A stretch of DNA of 9,950 nt from Oscillospiraceae bacterium (GCA_902795765.1 CADBMQ010000236.1:1-9950); one strand, 5' to 3'; shown: positions 1 through 7,537, counted from the first letter of the stretch. Notes: a model not told the origin generated them from the sequence alone. Numbers and translations: made by a program.

Positions 1-308
1 AGGAATTCAATGAGCGCACAAAGAATGACGCAGGTCTTATTATCCCTGTTGTTATCACAGTATATGCAGATCGCTCATTTACATTTGTAACCAAAACTCC
101 GCCTGCAGCAGTTCTTATCAAAAAGGCTTGTGGTCTTGATAAAGCATCAGGCGAACCTAACAAGAAAAAGGTTGCAAAGATTACCGGAGAGCAGGTTAAA
201 AAGATTGCCGAGCAGAAAATGCCCGACCTCAACGCTGCAACAATTGAAACAGCAATGTCAATGATTGCTGGTACAGCACGCAGCATGGGTATTGAAGTAG
301 TCGATTGA
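1..308 (+). CDS. rplK: 50S ribosomal protein L11, C-terminal part (5' truncated by window)
   Basis: Partial gene: the reading frame is open from the first base, codons begin at position 3, and it ends at TGA 306-308, giving about 101 residues. L11 binds the GTPase-associated region of 23S rRNA and forms the base of the L7/L12 stalk. The visible protein begins in the linker ([20 protein letters not shown]), followed by the conserved [17 protein letters not shown] stretch that opens the rRNA-binding C-terminal domain, and ends in the usual [16 protein letters not shown] tail. About 40 residues of the N-terminal domain lie outside the window, judged from the usual length of about 141. rplA follows after 59 bases, the standard L11-L1 pair. 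The identification is secure; only the start is unseen. Confidence 0.97.
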   Translation, partial: EFNERTKNDAGLIIPVVITVYADRSFTFVTKTPPAAVLIKKACGLDKASGEPNKKKVAKITGEQVKKIAEQKMPDLNAATIETAMSMIAGTARSMGIEVVD

Positions 309-320
309 TTGTGCTTTCGG

Positions 321-347
321 GTGGGAGGAATATTCCGCAATAACCAC
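321..347 (+). promoter_or_regulatory. Probable L1-binding autoregulatory RNA element before rplA
   Basis: In the 59-base gap between rplK and rplA, GTGG (321-324) can pair with CCAC (344-347). Inside lies a second perfect inverted repeat, GGAATATTCC (327-336), that can form a short hairpin. The two helices are separated by an asymmetric internal loop: GA on the 5' side and GCAATAA on the 3' side. This architecture resembles the L1 site of 23S rRNA and of known L1 messenger targets, where two short helices flank a loop with a purine-rich 5' side and an A-rich 3' side. The location just before the gene for L1 fits translational feedback by L1. The pairing is seen directly; the function is inferred. 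The rplA ribosome binding site lies downstream of the element. Confidence 0.6.
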
Positions 348-352
348 TCAGT

Positions 353-358
353 AGGAGG
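353..358 (+). promoter_or_regulatory. Ribosome binding site that fixes the TTG start of rplA
   Basis: A full AGGAGG sits 9 bases before the TTG at 368. It supports that non-ATG codon as the start. An additional GGGAGG at 323-328 is inside the probable L1-binding hairpin and is too far away to serve this start. Confidence 0.85.
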
Positions 359-367
359 TAAATTAAG

Positions 368-1060
368 TTGAAACACGGTAAAAAATATGTAGATAGCGCA
401 AAGAAGATCGAAAAGGCTAAACTTTACGATCCTGCAGAAGCAGTTGCGCTCGCAGTTGAATCTAAAACTGCAAAATTTGATGAAACAGTAGAGGTACACG
501 TTCGTTTGGGCGTTGACTCACGTCACGCAGACCAACAGGTTCGTGGTGCAGTTGTATTGCCGAACGGTACCGGTAAAAAAGTTCGTGTACTCGTATTCGC
601 AAAAGGCGACGCAGTTAAGGCTGCAGAAGAAGCAGGTGCAGAATACGTAGGTGCAGAGGAATATGTAGCAAAGATTCAAAACGAAGGCTTTATGGACTTC
701 GACGTTGTAATCGCTACACCTGACATGATGGGTGTCATCGGTCGTTTGGGTAAATTCCTCGGTCCGCGTGGTCTTATGCCGAGCCCGAAGGCTGGTACTG
801 TAACACCTGACGTTGCTAAGGCTGTAACCGAAGCAAAAGCAGGTAAAATCGAGTATCGTCTTGATAAAACTAACATCATTCACTGCCCAATCGGCAAAGT
901 ATCTTTCGGTAAAGAAAAGGTACAGGAAAACTTTGACACATTGCTTTCAGCAATCGTTAAAGCAAAACCGGCTGCTGCAAAGGGTCAGTATATCAAATCT
1001 TGCGTCCTCGCTACAACAATGGGTCCTGGCGTAAGAGTAAATCCGTCAAAACTTGGCTGA
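368..1060 (+). CDS. rplA: 50S ribosomal protein L1
   Basis: L1 forms the mobile stalk beside the ribosomal E site, helps release deacylated tRNA, and in many bacteria represses translation of its own messenger. The 230-residue product has the expected length. The L1 signature region is clear at about residues 122-141 ([19 protein letters not shown]), preceded by [12 protein letters not shown], and the C-terminal part contains the usual [10 protein letters not shown] and [14 protein letters not shown] segments. The start is TTG at 368, chosen because the N-terminus (MKHGKKY) aligns with the usual beginning of L1 and AGGAGG is well placed upstream. A rare start codon for an abundant ribosomal protein is mildly unusual and may act together with the upstream RNA element. 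A terminator follows directly, so this is the last gene of its operon. Confidence 0.98.
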   Translation: MKHGKKYVDSAKKIEKAKLYDPAEAVALAVESKTAKFDETVEVHVRLGVDSRHADQQVRGAVVLPNGTGKKVRVLVFAKGDAVKAAEEAGAEYVGAEEYVAKIQNEGFMDFDVVIATPDMMGVIGRLGKFLGPRGLMPSPKAGTVTPDVAKAVTEAKAGKIEYRLDKTNIIHCPIGKVSFGKEKVQENFDTLLSAIVKAKPAAAKGQYIKSCVLATTMGPGVRVNPSKLG

Positions 1061-1078
1061 TTAGCTTGATAATGATTG

Positions 1079-1114
1079 AAAAGAGTTGTCCTCGTGGCAA
1101 CTCTTTTTTCTTTT
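1079..1114 (+). terminator. Intrinsic terminator ending the rplK-rplA operon
   Basis: AAAAGAGTTG (1079-1088) pairs with CAACTCTTTT (1098-1107) around a 9-base loop that can close further by a G-U and a C-G pair. A run of six T (1104-1109), then C and four more T, follows the stem. It starts 18 bases after the rplA stop and lies before the ruvC promoter, so it separates two transcription units. Confidence 0.93.
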
Positions 1115-1146
1115 GCTTAAAAGTTATATAAAGTCGGTAAAAAGCC

Positions 1147-1175
1147 TTGAAATGCCCCTTATATTGTGGTATAAT
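1147..1175 (+). promoter_or_regulatory. Sigma-A promoter for the ruvC-to-truA unit
   Basis: TTGAAA (1147-1152, -35) and TATAAT (1170-1175, -10) are separated by 17 bases, and a TG at 1167-1168 gives an extended -10. The predicted transcription start is near 1182. The match is close to consensus and sits between the rplA terminator and ruvC. I searched 1115-1203 for a Gram-positive LexA/DinR box (GAAC-N4-GTTC) and saw none, so there is no sign of SOS control. Confidence 0.87.
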
Positions 1176-1202
1176 ATAGTGAAATTATGTTTATTTTGGG
1201 TA

Positions 1203-1736
1203 ATGCTACACTTTTATCGAAAAAAGGTGATTTTAATTATTATATTAGGACTCGACCCTGGCTATGCGATTATCGGTTTCGGGGTATTAAGTTACAATGC
1301 AAATCGCTTTAAGGTGCTTGAATACGGAGCAATCACAACCGATAAAGACACACCTTTTCCAAAGCGACTTGAAGAGATATATGACGGAATGAATTACCTA
1401 TTGGAAAAGTACCAACCTGCGGCAATGTCGGTCGAAAAACTATTTTTCAATACCAACTCAACAACCGCAATAAGCGTAGCCCAAGCACGAGGAGTTTGCG
1501 TCTTGTCTGCATTCAAGCATAATGTTGAAATAGCAGAATATACGCCACTTCAAGTTAAAATGGCAGTAACGGGATACGGCAGAGCAGAAAAACGGCAGAT
1601 AATGGAAATGACAAAAACACTGCTAAATTTAAAAGAAATGCCCAAACCCGATGACGCAGCGGACGCACTTGCAATGGCAATCTGCCATGCACATACAAGC
1701 GGTTCGCTATCATACAAACTCGACAAATTGATTTAG
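1203..1736 (+). CDS. ruvC: Crossover junction endodeoxyribonuclease RuvC
   Basis: RuvC resolves Holliday junctions by paired cuts in the RuvAB-bound junction. The RNase H-like fold residues are all visible, numbered from the ATG at 1203: Asp18 in LGLDPG, Glu78 in SVEKLFF, and Asp151/Asp154 in DDAADALA, with spacing as in the E. coli D7/E66/D138/D141 set; TGYGRAEKRQI is the conserved DNA-contacting segment. The length is 177 residues from this start, against about 165-173 usual. The start is uncertain. ATG 1203 has no good ribosome binding site and adds about 11 unusual residues. GTG 1227 is in frame. ATT 1236 coincides with the normal RuvC N-terminus and has AAGGTGAT at good spacing. A more upstream TTG at 1086 is excluded because it lies inside the terminator and before the promoter. 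ruvA begins 12 bases after the stop. Confidence 0.95.
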   Translation: MLHFYRKKVILIIILGLDPGYAIIGFGVLSYNANRFKVLEYGAITTDKDTPFPKRLEEIYDGMNYLLEKYQPAAMSVEKLFFNTNSTTAISVAQARGVCVLSAFKHNVEIAEYTPLQVKMAVTGYGRAEKRQIMEMTKTLLNLKEMPKPDDAADALAMAICHAHTSGSLSYKLDKLI

Positions 1737-1748
1737 CAGAGGGATATT

Positions 1749-2339
1749 ATGATATATTCATTAAATGGTGAATTGATATATGTAGACCCGCAAACCGCAG
1801 TCATAGAGTGCGGCGGAGTTGGATACAAATGCACAATCACAACGCAAACGCTTGGTGCTTTGCCCGAAATCGGCAAAAAAGCACGAGTTTATACATATAT
1901 GAGCATTCGAGAAGATGCAGTTGATTTGTTTGGCTTTGTTTCCGAAGAAGAACTAACCGCATTCAAACTTTTGATTACAGTCAATGGAGTCGGACCAAAA
2001 GCGGCAATAGCAATTTTGTCGGAACTCACACCGCAAAAACTTGCACTCGCAATATCGAGTGGCGACTCAAAAGCACTAACCAAAGCGCAGGGAGTTGGCA
2101 ATAAAATCGCACAAAGAATTGCGCTCGAACTCAAAGATAAATTCTCAAATATTCCAAGTGGAACTGCTGACGATACAGAAATAGTTCAGTCTGTAAGTAG
2201 TAACACAAATGATGAAGCAGTCGCAGCACTTGTAACACTTGGCTACTCTAAATCAGAGGCTCAGTCGGCGGTTAGCAAAGTCGCAGATTCGGGCTCTGTC
2301 GAAGAGATCATTAAAAATTCACTAAAATACCTTCTGTAA
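1749..2339 (+). CDS. ruvA: Holliday junction branch migration complex subunit RuvA
   Basis: RuvA binds the four-way junction as a tetramer and loads the RuvB motor rings. At 196 residues it is close to the family norm of about 200. The N-terminal OB-fold domain occupies roughly residues 1-62 (starting MIYSLNGELIYVDP, with CGGVGYKC). Two helix-hairpin-helix motifs follow: one around residues 74-90 with NGVGPKAAIAIL, and one around 109-125 with QGVGNKIAQRIALELKDK. After a polar, poorly conserved linker, domain III (about 154-196, EAVAALVTLGYSKSEAQ) is the RuvB-contacting three-helix module. The ATG is preceded by a modest GAGGG-type site. The gene lies 12 bases after ruvC and is co-oriented; unusually, ruvB is not next. 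Confidence 0.97.
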   Translation: MIYSLNGELIYVDPQTAVIECGGVGYKCTITTQTLGALPEIGKKARVYTYMSIREDAVDLFGFVSEEELTAFKLLITVNGVGPKAAIAILSELTPQKLALAISSGDSKALTKAQGVGNKIAQRIALELKDKFSNIPSGTADDTEIVQSVSSNTNDEAVAALVTLGYSKSEAQSAVSKVADSGSVEEIIKNSLKYLL

Positions 2340-2357
2340 ATCGAAAGGAAGATGAAA

Positions 2358-3413
2358 ATGAGTCAACCACTCATATCAATCGTAATACCTGTATATAATA
2401 TCGAAAATTGTATATCGCAGTGTCTTGAAAGCCTTGTAAATCAGACATATAAAAATCTCGAAATCATCTGCGTTAATGACGGCAGTACAGACGGAAGCCT
2501 TGCCATCTTGCAAAGTTATGCCGAAAAAGACGAGCGAGTTATCGTGATTGATAAGAAAAATGAAGGCGTATCAAGAGCGAGAAATGACGCATTAAAAAGA
2601 GCGACCGGCGACTATCTTTTGTTTGTTGACTCTGACGATTGGATTGACCTCGACACCTGCGAAACGGTAGTTTCAAAGACTCAGGAAAATGATGTAGATG
2701 TTGTAATTTTCGGCTATATGAGAGAATACGAAAACGCAAGTAAACCATCGAGCATTTTTGACGGTGACCGCACTTTTGACGAACAACAGTGCAACGATGA
2801 ACTTTTCCGTCGCATTTTGGGACTAACGGGAGAAGCATTGAAACATCCCGAACGAGGAGATAGCTTGTCGTCAGTATGGGGCAGACTTTATAAGCGTTCG
2901 CTCATATCAGATAATAACTTGCAGTTCGAGGATTTGAGTGTCATCGGAACAAACGAGGACGGACTTATGAACTTGCAGATTTTCTACAATGTAAAAAGTG
3001 CCGTTTATATAGACAAACCGTTCTATCACTATCGCAAGAATATCGGTGCAACAGTTGCAACGAAATACAAAGAAAAACTGTTCTCGCAGTGGCAAATTTT
3101 GATAGAGCAGATGCAGAAATTCATAGATGACCACGATTGTGATGAAACTTGCAAACAAGCGTTATCAAACAGACGAGCATTAAGTATAATCGGACTCGGA
3201 TTTAACGTTTCACGTTCGAAAAAAGGATTTTTCGGCAAAGTCAAGGAGTTAAGATACATCTTGAAAGACGAGCGTTATCGCCGAGCATATAAAGAGTTGC
3301 CATTCAACTATTTCCCAATCTATTGGAAATTATATTTCGGCTTGGCGAAAAGACGTTTCGCAATGGCATTGTTGATTTTGATAAATGTGATGACGTTTAT
3401 TAAAGAGAGATAA
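2358..3413 (+). CDS. Glycosyltransferase family 2 protein
   Basis: A GT-A fold glycosyltransferase that would transfer a sugar from a nucleotide-sugar donor onto an acceptor, probably in surface polysaccharide, teichoic acid or another envelope glycan; donor and acceptor cannot be read from sequence. Numbered from ATG 2358 (351 residues), the N-terminal GT2 domain shows ISIVIPVYN (6-14), NDGSTDGS (40-47), NEGVSRARNDAL (68-79) and the metal-binding DSDD at 91-94. The C-terminal third is basic and ends in a hydrophobic stretch (ALLILINVMTFI) that may touch the membrane, but there is no clear multi-pass region. The ATG at 2358 is preferred over 2352 because AGGAAG ends at 2351, leaving 6 bases to 2358 and none to 2352. 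It sits between ruvA (18 bases before) and ruvB (13 bases after), so it is very probably cotranscribed. Base and codon use look like those of its neighbours. Confidence 0.93.
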   Translation: MSQPLISIVIPVYNIENCISQCLESLVNQTYKNLEIICVNDGSTDGSLAILQSYAEKDERVIVIDKKNEGVSRARNDALKRATGDYLLFVDSDDWIDLDTCETVVSKTQENDVDVVIFGYMREYENASKPSSIFDGDRTFDEQQCNDELFRRILGLTGEALKHPERGDSLSSVWGRLYKRSLISDNNLQFEDLSVIGTNEDGLMNLQIFYNVKSAVYIDKPFYHYRKNIGATVATKYKEKLFSQWQILIEQMQKFIDDHDCDETCKQALSNRRALSIIGLGFNVSRSKKGFFGKVKELRYILKDERYRRAYKELPFNYFPIYWKLYFGLAKRRFAMALLILINVMTFIKER

Positions 3414-3426
3414 ACAGGAGAAATAA

Positions 3427-4452
3427 ATGAACGAGGAATTTGATTTTGAAAATCGAATCGTCTCGACGGGATTTCTCGGCGATGACGAAGAGGTATCCTT
3501 GCGACCGAAGGTGTTGGATGAGTATATCGGACAAACCAAAGCGAAGGACAACCTGTCGATATATATAAACGCCGCAAAAGCGAGAGGCGAATCGCTCGAC
3601 CACGTTTTGCTATACGGCCCACCGGGGCTTGGTAAAACAACACTTGCGGGAATTATCGCCAACGAAATGGGAGTAAACTTGCGAGTAACGTCAGGCCCTG
3701 CAATCGAAAAGCAGGGAGACCTTGCAGCATTGCTCACAGGACTTGATACAGGCGATGTGCTTTTCATCGATGAAATCCACCGTCTTTCAAGACAGGTAGA
3801 GGAAATCCTCTATCCTGCAATGGAGGACTACGGAATAGACTTGATAATCGGCAAAGGCCCGTCAGCGAGGTCAATAAGACTAGACCTAAAAAAGTTCACA
3901 CTAATCGGAGCAACAACCCGTTCAGGTATGTTGTCTGCACCGCTTCGTGACCGATTTGGTGTAATACTTCGTCTTGAAATGTACACACCCGAACAGTTAG
4001 CCGAGATTGTAACACGTTCGGCAAGAATACTCGGAATAGCAATAGAACCAGATGGAGCGCTTGAAATAGCGTCCCGATCAAGAGGTACACCGAGAATTGC
4101 GAACCGACTTTTAAAGCGAGTGCGAGATGTGGCGCAAGTTCAGTTTGACGGAGTAATAACGTCAGAAGTTGCAAAACAAGCGCTAAAACGCTTTGAAATA
4201 GACGAGCTCGGATTAGACGAGTTCGATAGAAGAATGCTTCGCACAATGATTGAAGTATACAATGGCGGACCGGTTGGACTTGATACGATAGCCGCCGCAA
4301 TGAATGAGGATTCTGCAACGATAGAGGACGTATGTGAGCCATATCTAATGCAAATCGGCTTTTTGTCACGAACAGCTCGTGGCAGATGCGTCACAGCTTT
4401 GGGATATAAACATTTGGGATTAATCCCGAATGGTCAACAAACTTTTTGTTAA
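3427..4452 (+). CDS. ruvB: Holliday junction branch migration DNA helicase RuvB
   Basis: RuvB is the hexameric AAA+ motor that, with RuvA, drives branch migration of Holliday junctions. At 341 residues it is close to the usual 330-350. The N-terminus carries the conserved [13 protein letters not shown] segment. Walker A is GPPGLGKTT at 64-72, Walker B is LFIDEIH at 112-118, sensor I is GATTR at 161-165, and a probable arginine finger is Arg174 in PLRDRFG. The middle helical lid contains [17 protein letters not shown], and the C-terminal winged-helix domain contains [16 protein letters not shown] and the [10 protein letters not shown] segment. An AGGAG (3416-3420) precedes the ATG by 6 bases. 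All catalytic elements are intact, so the intervening glycosyltransferase gene has not disrupted the Ruv system. Confidence 0.98.
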   Translation: MNEEFDFENRIVSTGFLGDDEEVSLRPKVLDEYIGQTKAKDNLSIYINAAKARGESLDHVLLYGPPGLGKTTLAGIIANEMGVNLRVTSGPAIEKQGDLAALLTGLDTGDVLFIDEIHRLSRQVEEILYPAMEDYGIDLIIGKGPSARSIRLDLKKFTLIGATTRSGMLSAPLRDRFGVILRLEMYTPEQLAEIVTRSARILGIAIEPDGALEIASRSRGTPRIANRLLKRVRDVAQVQFDGVITSEVAKQALKRFEIDELGLDEFDRRMLRTMIEVYNGGPVGLDTIAAAMNEDSATIEDVCEPYLMQIGFLSRTARGRCVTALGYKHLGLIPNGQQTFC

Positions 4453-4472
4453 AAGAAAGGATTAAGGGTAAA

Positions 4473-5816
4473 ATGGGAAGACTTTTTGGAACAGACGGTG
4501 CAAGAGGCATCGCAAACACAGAACTCACAAATGAGACAGCAATGAACATCGGCAGAGCAGCCGCATTGGTACTTGCAAAACATTCAACAGGCAAACCCAA
4601 GGTACTCATTGGAATGGATACTCGTATCTCTTCTGAAATGCTTGAAGCAGCGCTCACAGCAGGTCTTTGCTCGGTAGGTTGCGATGTTGTTTTGGCAGGT
4701 GTAATTCCGACACCGGCAACAGCATATCTCATTGGCAAACTCGGTTGCAACGCAGGTATAATGATTAGTGCATCGCACAATCCTTGTGAATACAACGGAA
4801 TTAAACTTTTTGATAGCCAAGGCTATAAATTGCCCGATGAAATCGAAAATGAAATCGAAGCAATCGTTTTGGACGGCGCAGAGGAATATCCGACACCTGT
4901 TCGTGGCGATCTTGGTAGAATAACAAGACTTGACGATGCTAAAAATATCTATATTGAGCACGTTAAATCAACAACAGATGTTGATTTCAAAGGCTTGAAA
5001 GTAGCACTTGACTGTGCAAACGGCTCATCTTCGGTAACAGCAGAAAAACTCTTCACCGAACTTGGTGCAGAATGTACACTTATGTCCTACGAGCCCGATG
5101 GTGTAAACATCAATGAAAACTGCGGTTCAACTCATATTGAAAACCTCGCACTCTATGTTAAAGAGCACGATTGCGATCTCGGTCTTGCATTCGATGGCGA
5201 CGCAGACAGATGCCTTGCAGTTGATGAAAACGGTAATGTAATCGATGGTGATATGGTAATCGCAGTAGTTGCAAAATACTTCAAAGACACAGGCAGACTC
5301 AAAAAAGATACCGCAGTTATGACAGTAATGTCAAATCTCGGTTTCTTCAAATTCGCAGAGAAAAACGGAATCAACGTACTCAAAACAAAGGTTGGCGACC
5401 GTTATGTTCTCGAAGAGATGAAGAAGGGCGGTCATTGCATCGGTGGTGAGCAGTCGGGCCACATCATCTTCCTTGACTATGCGTCAACAGGTGACGGTCA
5501 GCTGTCGGGTGTTCAACTTATGACAATTCTCAAAAAGACAGGCAAAAAGTTGTCCGAACTTGCAGCAGTAATGCAGAAATTCCCGCAGGTAATGGAAAAC
5601 GTTAAAACAACAAACGAAGTAAAAGCAACATTTGCAGATAACGCAAAAGTAAAAGAAGTAATCGCACAAGTAGAGAGCGAGTTGCACGGTGACGGACGAG
5701 TTTTGGTTCGTGCATCGGGCACAGAACCGCTTATTCGTGTAATGATTGAAGGAATGAACGAAGAAATGATTTCAGAGCAGGCAAAACGCATTGCCGATAC
5801 AATCCGTGCACTTTAA
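4473..5816 (+). CDS. glmM: Phosphoglucosamine mutase
   Basis: GlmM interconverts glucosamine-6-phosphate and glucosamine-1-phosphate, the step before GlmU makes UDP-GlcNAc for peptidoglycan and other glycans. The 447-residue length is typical. Numbering from ATG 4473, the N-terminus is LFGTDGARG. The phosphorylated active-site serine is Ser101 in ISASHNP (98-104), the Mg-binding loop is DGDADR at 241-246, the sugar-specificity loop is GGEQSGH at 324-330, and the phosphate-binding loop is RASGTEP at 413-419. The ATG was chosen because the protein then starts as GlmM normally does and AAGGG (4464-4468) precedes it; an in-frame TTG at 4446 overlaps the ruvB end and would add nine non-homologous residues. 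The gap to ruvB is 20 bases. The next ATG lies three bases after its stop, suggesting translational coupling. Confidence 0.97.
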   Translation: MGRLFGTDGARGIANTELTNETAMNIGRAAALVLAKHSTGKPKVLIGMDTRISSEMLEAALTAGLCSVGCDVVLAGVIPTPATAYLIGKLGCNAGIMISASHNPCEYNGIKLFDSQGYKLPDEIENEIEAIVLDGAEEYPTPVRGDLGRITRLDDAKNIYIEHVKSTTDVDFKGLKVALDCANGSSSVTAEKLFTELGAECTLMSYEPDGVNINENCGSTHIENLALYVKEHDCDLGLAFDGDADRCLAVDENGNVIDGDMVIAVVAKYFKDTGRLKKDTAVMTVMSNLGFFKFAEKNGINVLKTKVGDRYVLEEMKKGGHCIGGEQSGHIIFLDYASTGDGQLSGVQLMTILKKTGKKLSELAAVMQKFPQVMENVKTTNEVKATFADNAKVKEVIAQVESELHGDGRVLVRASGTEPLIRVMIEGMNEEMISEQAKRIADTIRAL

Positions 5817-5819
5817 TCC

Positions 5820-6695
5820 ATGAGAAATACCGAACTTTGGCGTGATTACGAACTAATAGATGCGTCAAACGGAGAGCGTTTAGAGCGTTGGGGCGATATT
5901 ATTTTAATTCGCCCCGACCCTCAGGCGGTCTTTCAAACGCAAAGACGAAATCCGCTTTGGAAACAAGCACACGCAAGATATATCCGCAGTAAAACGGGTG
6001 GTGGCAGATGGGAACGCTATAAAAACGTCCCCGATGTTTGGAGCATCGGCTATCGTGATTTGACGTTCAATCTCAAACCAATGGGCTTCAAGCACACAGG
6101 TTTGTTCCCCGAACAAGCAGTAAACTGGGATATGATGCGTGAAATAATTGAGAAAGCAAATCGACCTCTTAACGTGCTGAATTTGTTCGCATATACAGGT
6201 GGAGCAACAGTCGCTTGCCTAAAATCGGGTGCGAGTGTGACTCACGTTGATGCTTCCAAAGGAATGGTAGCATGGGCAAAAGATAATGCCGTATCTTGTG
6301 GAGTTGCCGATAAACCACTCCGTTGGTTAGTTGACGATTGTGGCAAATTTGTCGATAGAGAACTTCGCAGAGGCAGAAAGTACGATGCGATAATAATGGA
6401 CCCACCTTCATACGGCAGAGGTCCTGGTGGAGAAGTTTGGAAACTCGAAGATATGATTTTCCCACTTGTCCAAAAATGCGTAGATTTGTTGTCAGATGAT
6501 CCTGCATTCTTCGTAATCAATTCATACACCGCAGGAATTTCTCCGTCAGTAATGGAGTATATACTCGGAGTAACGGCGAAAAAACGTTTTGGCGGAACAG
6601 TATCTTCCGATGAAATCGGACTTCCCGTAACAGATTCGGGAATGGTTTTACCGTGTGGCGGAACAGCCGTTTGGAAAGGAAAGAGTGTAAATTGA
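5820..6695 (+). CDS. Class I SAM-dependent methyltransferase, RlmI/RlmK-like, without PUA domain
   Basis: A 291-residue Rossmann-fold methyltransferase. The N-terminal part ([17 protein letters not shown] at about 10-26, IRPDPQ at 30-35) is an RlmI-like beta-rich module. The SAM-binding core shows motif [11 protein letters not shown] (121-130), the acidic residue after strand 2 in HVDASKGM (142-149), and the catalytic-type DPPSYGRG (194-201). DPPSY/F motifs are typical of enzymes that methylate base atoms in rRNA. Unlike E. coli RlmI it has no N-terminal PUA domain, and unlike RlmK/L no THUMP domain, so the target may differ; rRNA is the best guess, not shown. The ATG follows the glmM stop by three bases with no evident ribosome binding site, so it probably depends on ribosomes finishing glmM. 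The end overlaps the proposed ecfA1 start. Confidence 0.88.
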   Translation: MRNTELWRDYELIDASNGERLERWGDIILIRPDPQAVFQTQRRNPLWKQAHARYIRSKTGGGRWERYKNVPDVWSIGYRDLTFNLKPMGFKHTGLFPEQAVNWDMMREIIEKANRPLNVLNLFAYTGGATVACLKSGASVTHVDASKGMVAWAKDNAVSCGVADKPLRWLVDDCGKFVDRELRRGRKYDAIIMDPPSYGRGPGGEVWKLEDMIFPLVQKCVDLLSDDPAFFVINSYTAGISPSVMEYILGVTAKKRFGGTVSSDEIGLPVTDSGMVLPCGGTAVWKGKSVN

Positions 6696-7537
6696 ACACT
6701 TTGATAAAGGCAGAAAAAGTCTGCTTTTCGTTTAAAGATGAAGAAGAGAATATAAAGCAAGTCTTAAAAGACTTCGACTTGGAAATAGAAAAAGGCTCGT
6801 TTGTCAGCATACTCGGTCATAACGGCTCAGGCAAATCAACACTCGCTCGTTTGTTCAACTGTCTGCATATCCCCGATTCGGGTACAATAACGGTTGAGGG
6901 ACTTGATACGAGTGTTGAAGAAAACGTGTTTGATATACGAAATAAAATCGGACTTATTTTCCAAAATCCCGATAATCAAATTGTCGCATCAATAGTTGAA
7001 GAAGATGTGGCATTTGGTCCCGAAAACTTGGGTGTACCACCGAAAGAGATCAGAGAACGAGTTGACGAAGCGCTCAAAACAGTCGGTATGTATGACTATC
7101 GCCGTCACGAAACTCATAAGTTATCGGGTGGACAAAAGCAGAGAGTTGCAATAGCAGGAATAATTGCAATGCAACCCGACTGCATAATTTTTGACGAACC
7201 GACTGCAATGCTTGATCCAAAGGGCAGAGCGGACGTTATGAAAACGATACGCAAGCTCCGAAAAGAGTCGGGCAAAACAATAGTGCTGATAACGCATTAT
7301 ATGGACGAAGCAGTTCAAGCTGATCGAGTTGTTGTAATGGACTCGGGCAAAATAATAGCGGATGATGTTCCGCAAAAAGTATTTTCGAAGGTTGAACTTT
7401 TGAAATCTGTGGGACTTGATGTTCCCCAACCAACAGAATTATGCTACCGCTTGCAAAAAGACGGCATAAACTTGCCCGATGTATTGACGGTAGATGAATG
7501 TGTAAAAGAGCTAATGAAGAAAATTGCGGAGGATTGA
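6692..7537 (+). CDS. ecfA1: Energy-coupling factor transporter ATP-binding protein EcfA1
   Basis: One of the two ABC ATPases of the ECF module that powers uptake of vitamins or metals via exchangeable S components at the cytoplasmic membrane. Numbered from TTG 6692 (281 residues): Walker [10 protein letters not shown] (42-50), Q-loop Gln91 in [26 protein letters not shown] signature LSGGQ (144-148), Walker B ending in Asp168-Glu169 of [11 protein letters not shown], and H-loop His202. The [18 protein letters not shown] segment is characteristic of EcfA1. The TTG overlaps the methyltransferase stop (TTGA), with AAGGA about 11 bases upstream, and gives a normal N-terminus ([14 protein letters not shown]). 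An ATG at 6653 would add 13 residues read inside the upstream gene, and TTG 6701 is a slightly shorter alternative. Order and type match the usual A1-A2-T layout. Confidence 0.95.
   Translation: MNTLIKAEKVCFSFKDEEENIKQVLKDFDLEIEKGSFVSILGHNGSGKSTLARLFNCLHIPDSGTITVEGLDTSVEENVFDIRNKIGLIFQNPDNQIVASIVEEDVAFGPENLGVPPKEIRERVDEALKTVGMYDYRRHETHKLSGGQKQRVAIAGIIAMQPDCIIFDEPTAMLDPKGRADVMKTIRKLRKESGKTIVLITHYMDEAVQADRVVVMDSGKIIADDVPQKVFSKVELLKSVGLDVPQPTELCYRLQKDGINLPDVLTVDECVKELMKKIAED

Noticed and set aside
518..883. Minus-strand open frames of 121 and 67 residues across rplA
   Set aside because: They lie wholly inside a certain ribosomal protein gene, have no ribosome binding site, and encode low-complexity Cys/Tyr/Thr-rich protein unlike any family.
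1086..1202. N-terminal extension of ruvC from the TTG at 1086
   Set aside because: The added segment covers the rplA terminator and the ruvC promoter and has no resemblance to RuvC.
1187..1312. A 41-codon ORF starting a few bases after the predicted transcription start and overlapping ruvC
   Set aside because: It has no ribosome binding site, there is almost no leader, and it runs into ruvC in another frame. It could be a leader peptide in principle, but nothing supports it.
3330..3767. Minus-strand 145-residue open frame over the glycosyltransferase/ruvB junction
   Set aside because: It is antisense to conserved coding sequence, including the RuvB Walker A region, with no promoter or ribosome binding site and no recognisable domain.
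4446..4472. N-terminal extension of glmM from a TTG overlapping the ruvB end
   Set aside because: The nine extra residues are not part of GlmM; the ATG at 4473 has a ribosome binding site and the canonical LFGTDG N-terminus.
6653..6691. Longer ecfA1 start at the ATG inside the methyltransferase gene
   Set aside because: The 13 additional residues fall before the normal EcfA1 N-terminus and are explained by the conserved C-terminal codons of the upstream gene.
6242..6760. Minus-strand 172-residue open frame opposite the methyltransferase and ecfA1 start
   Set aside because: It mirrors the codon pattern of the sense genes and has no family resemblance or initiation signals.
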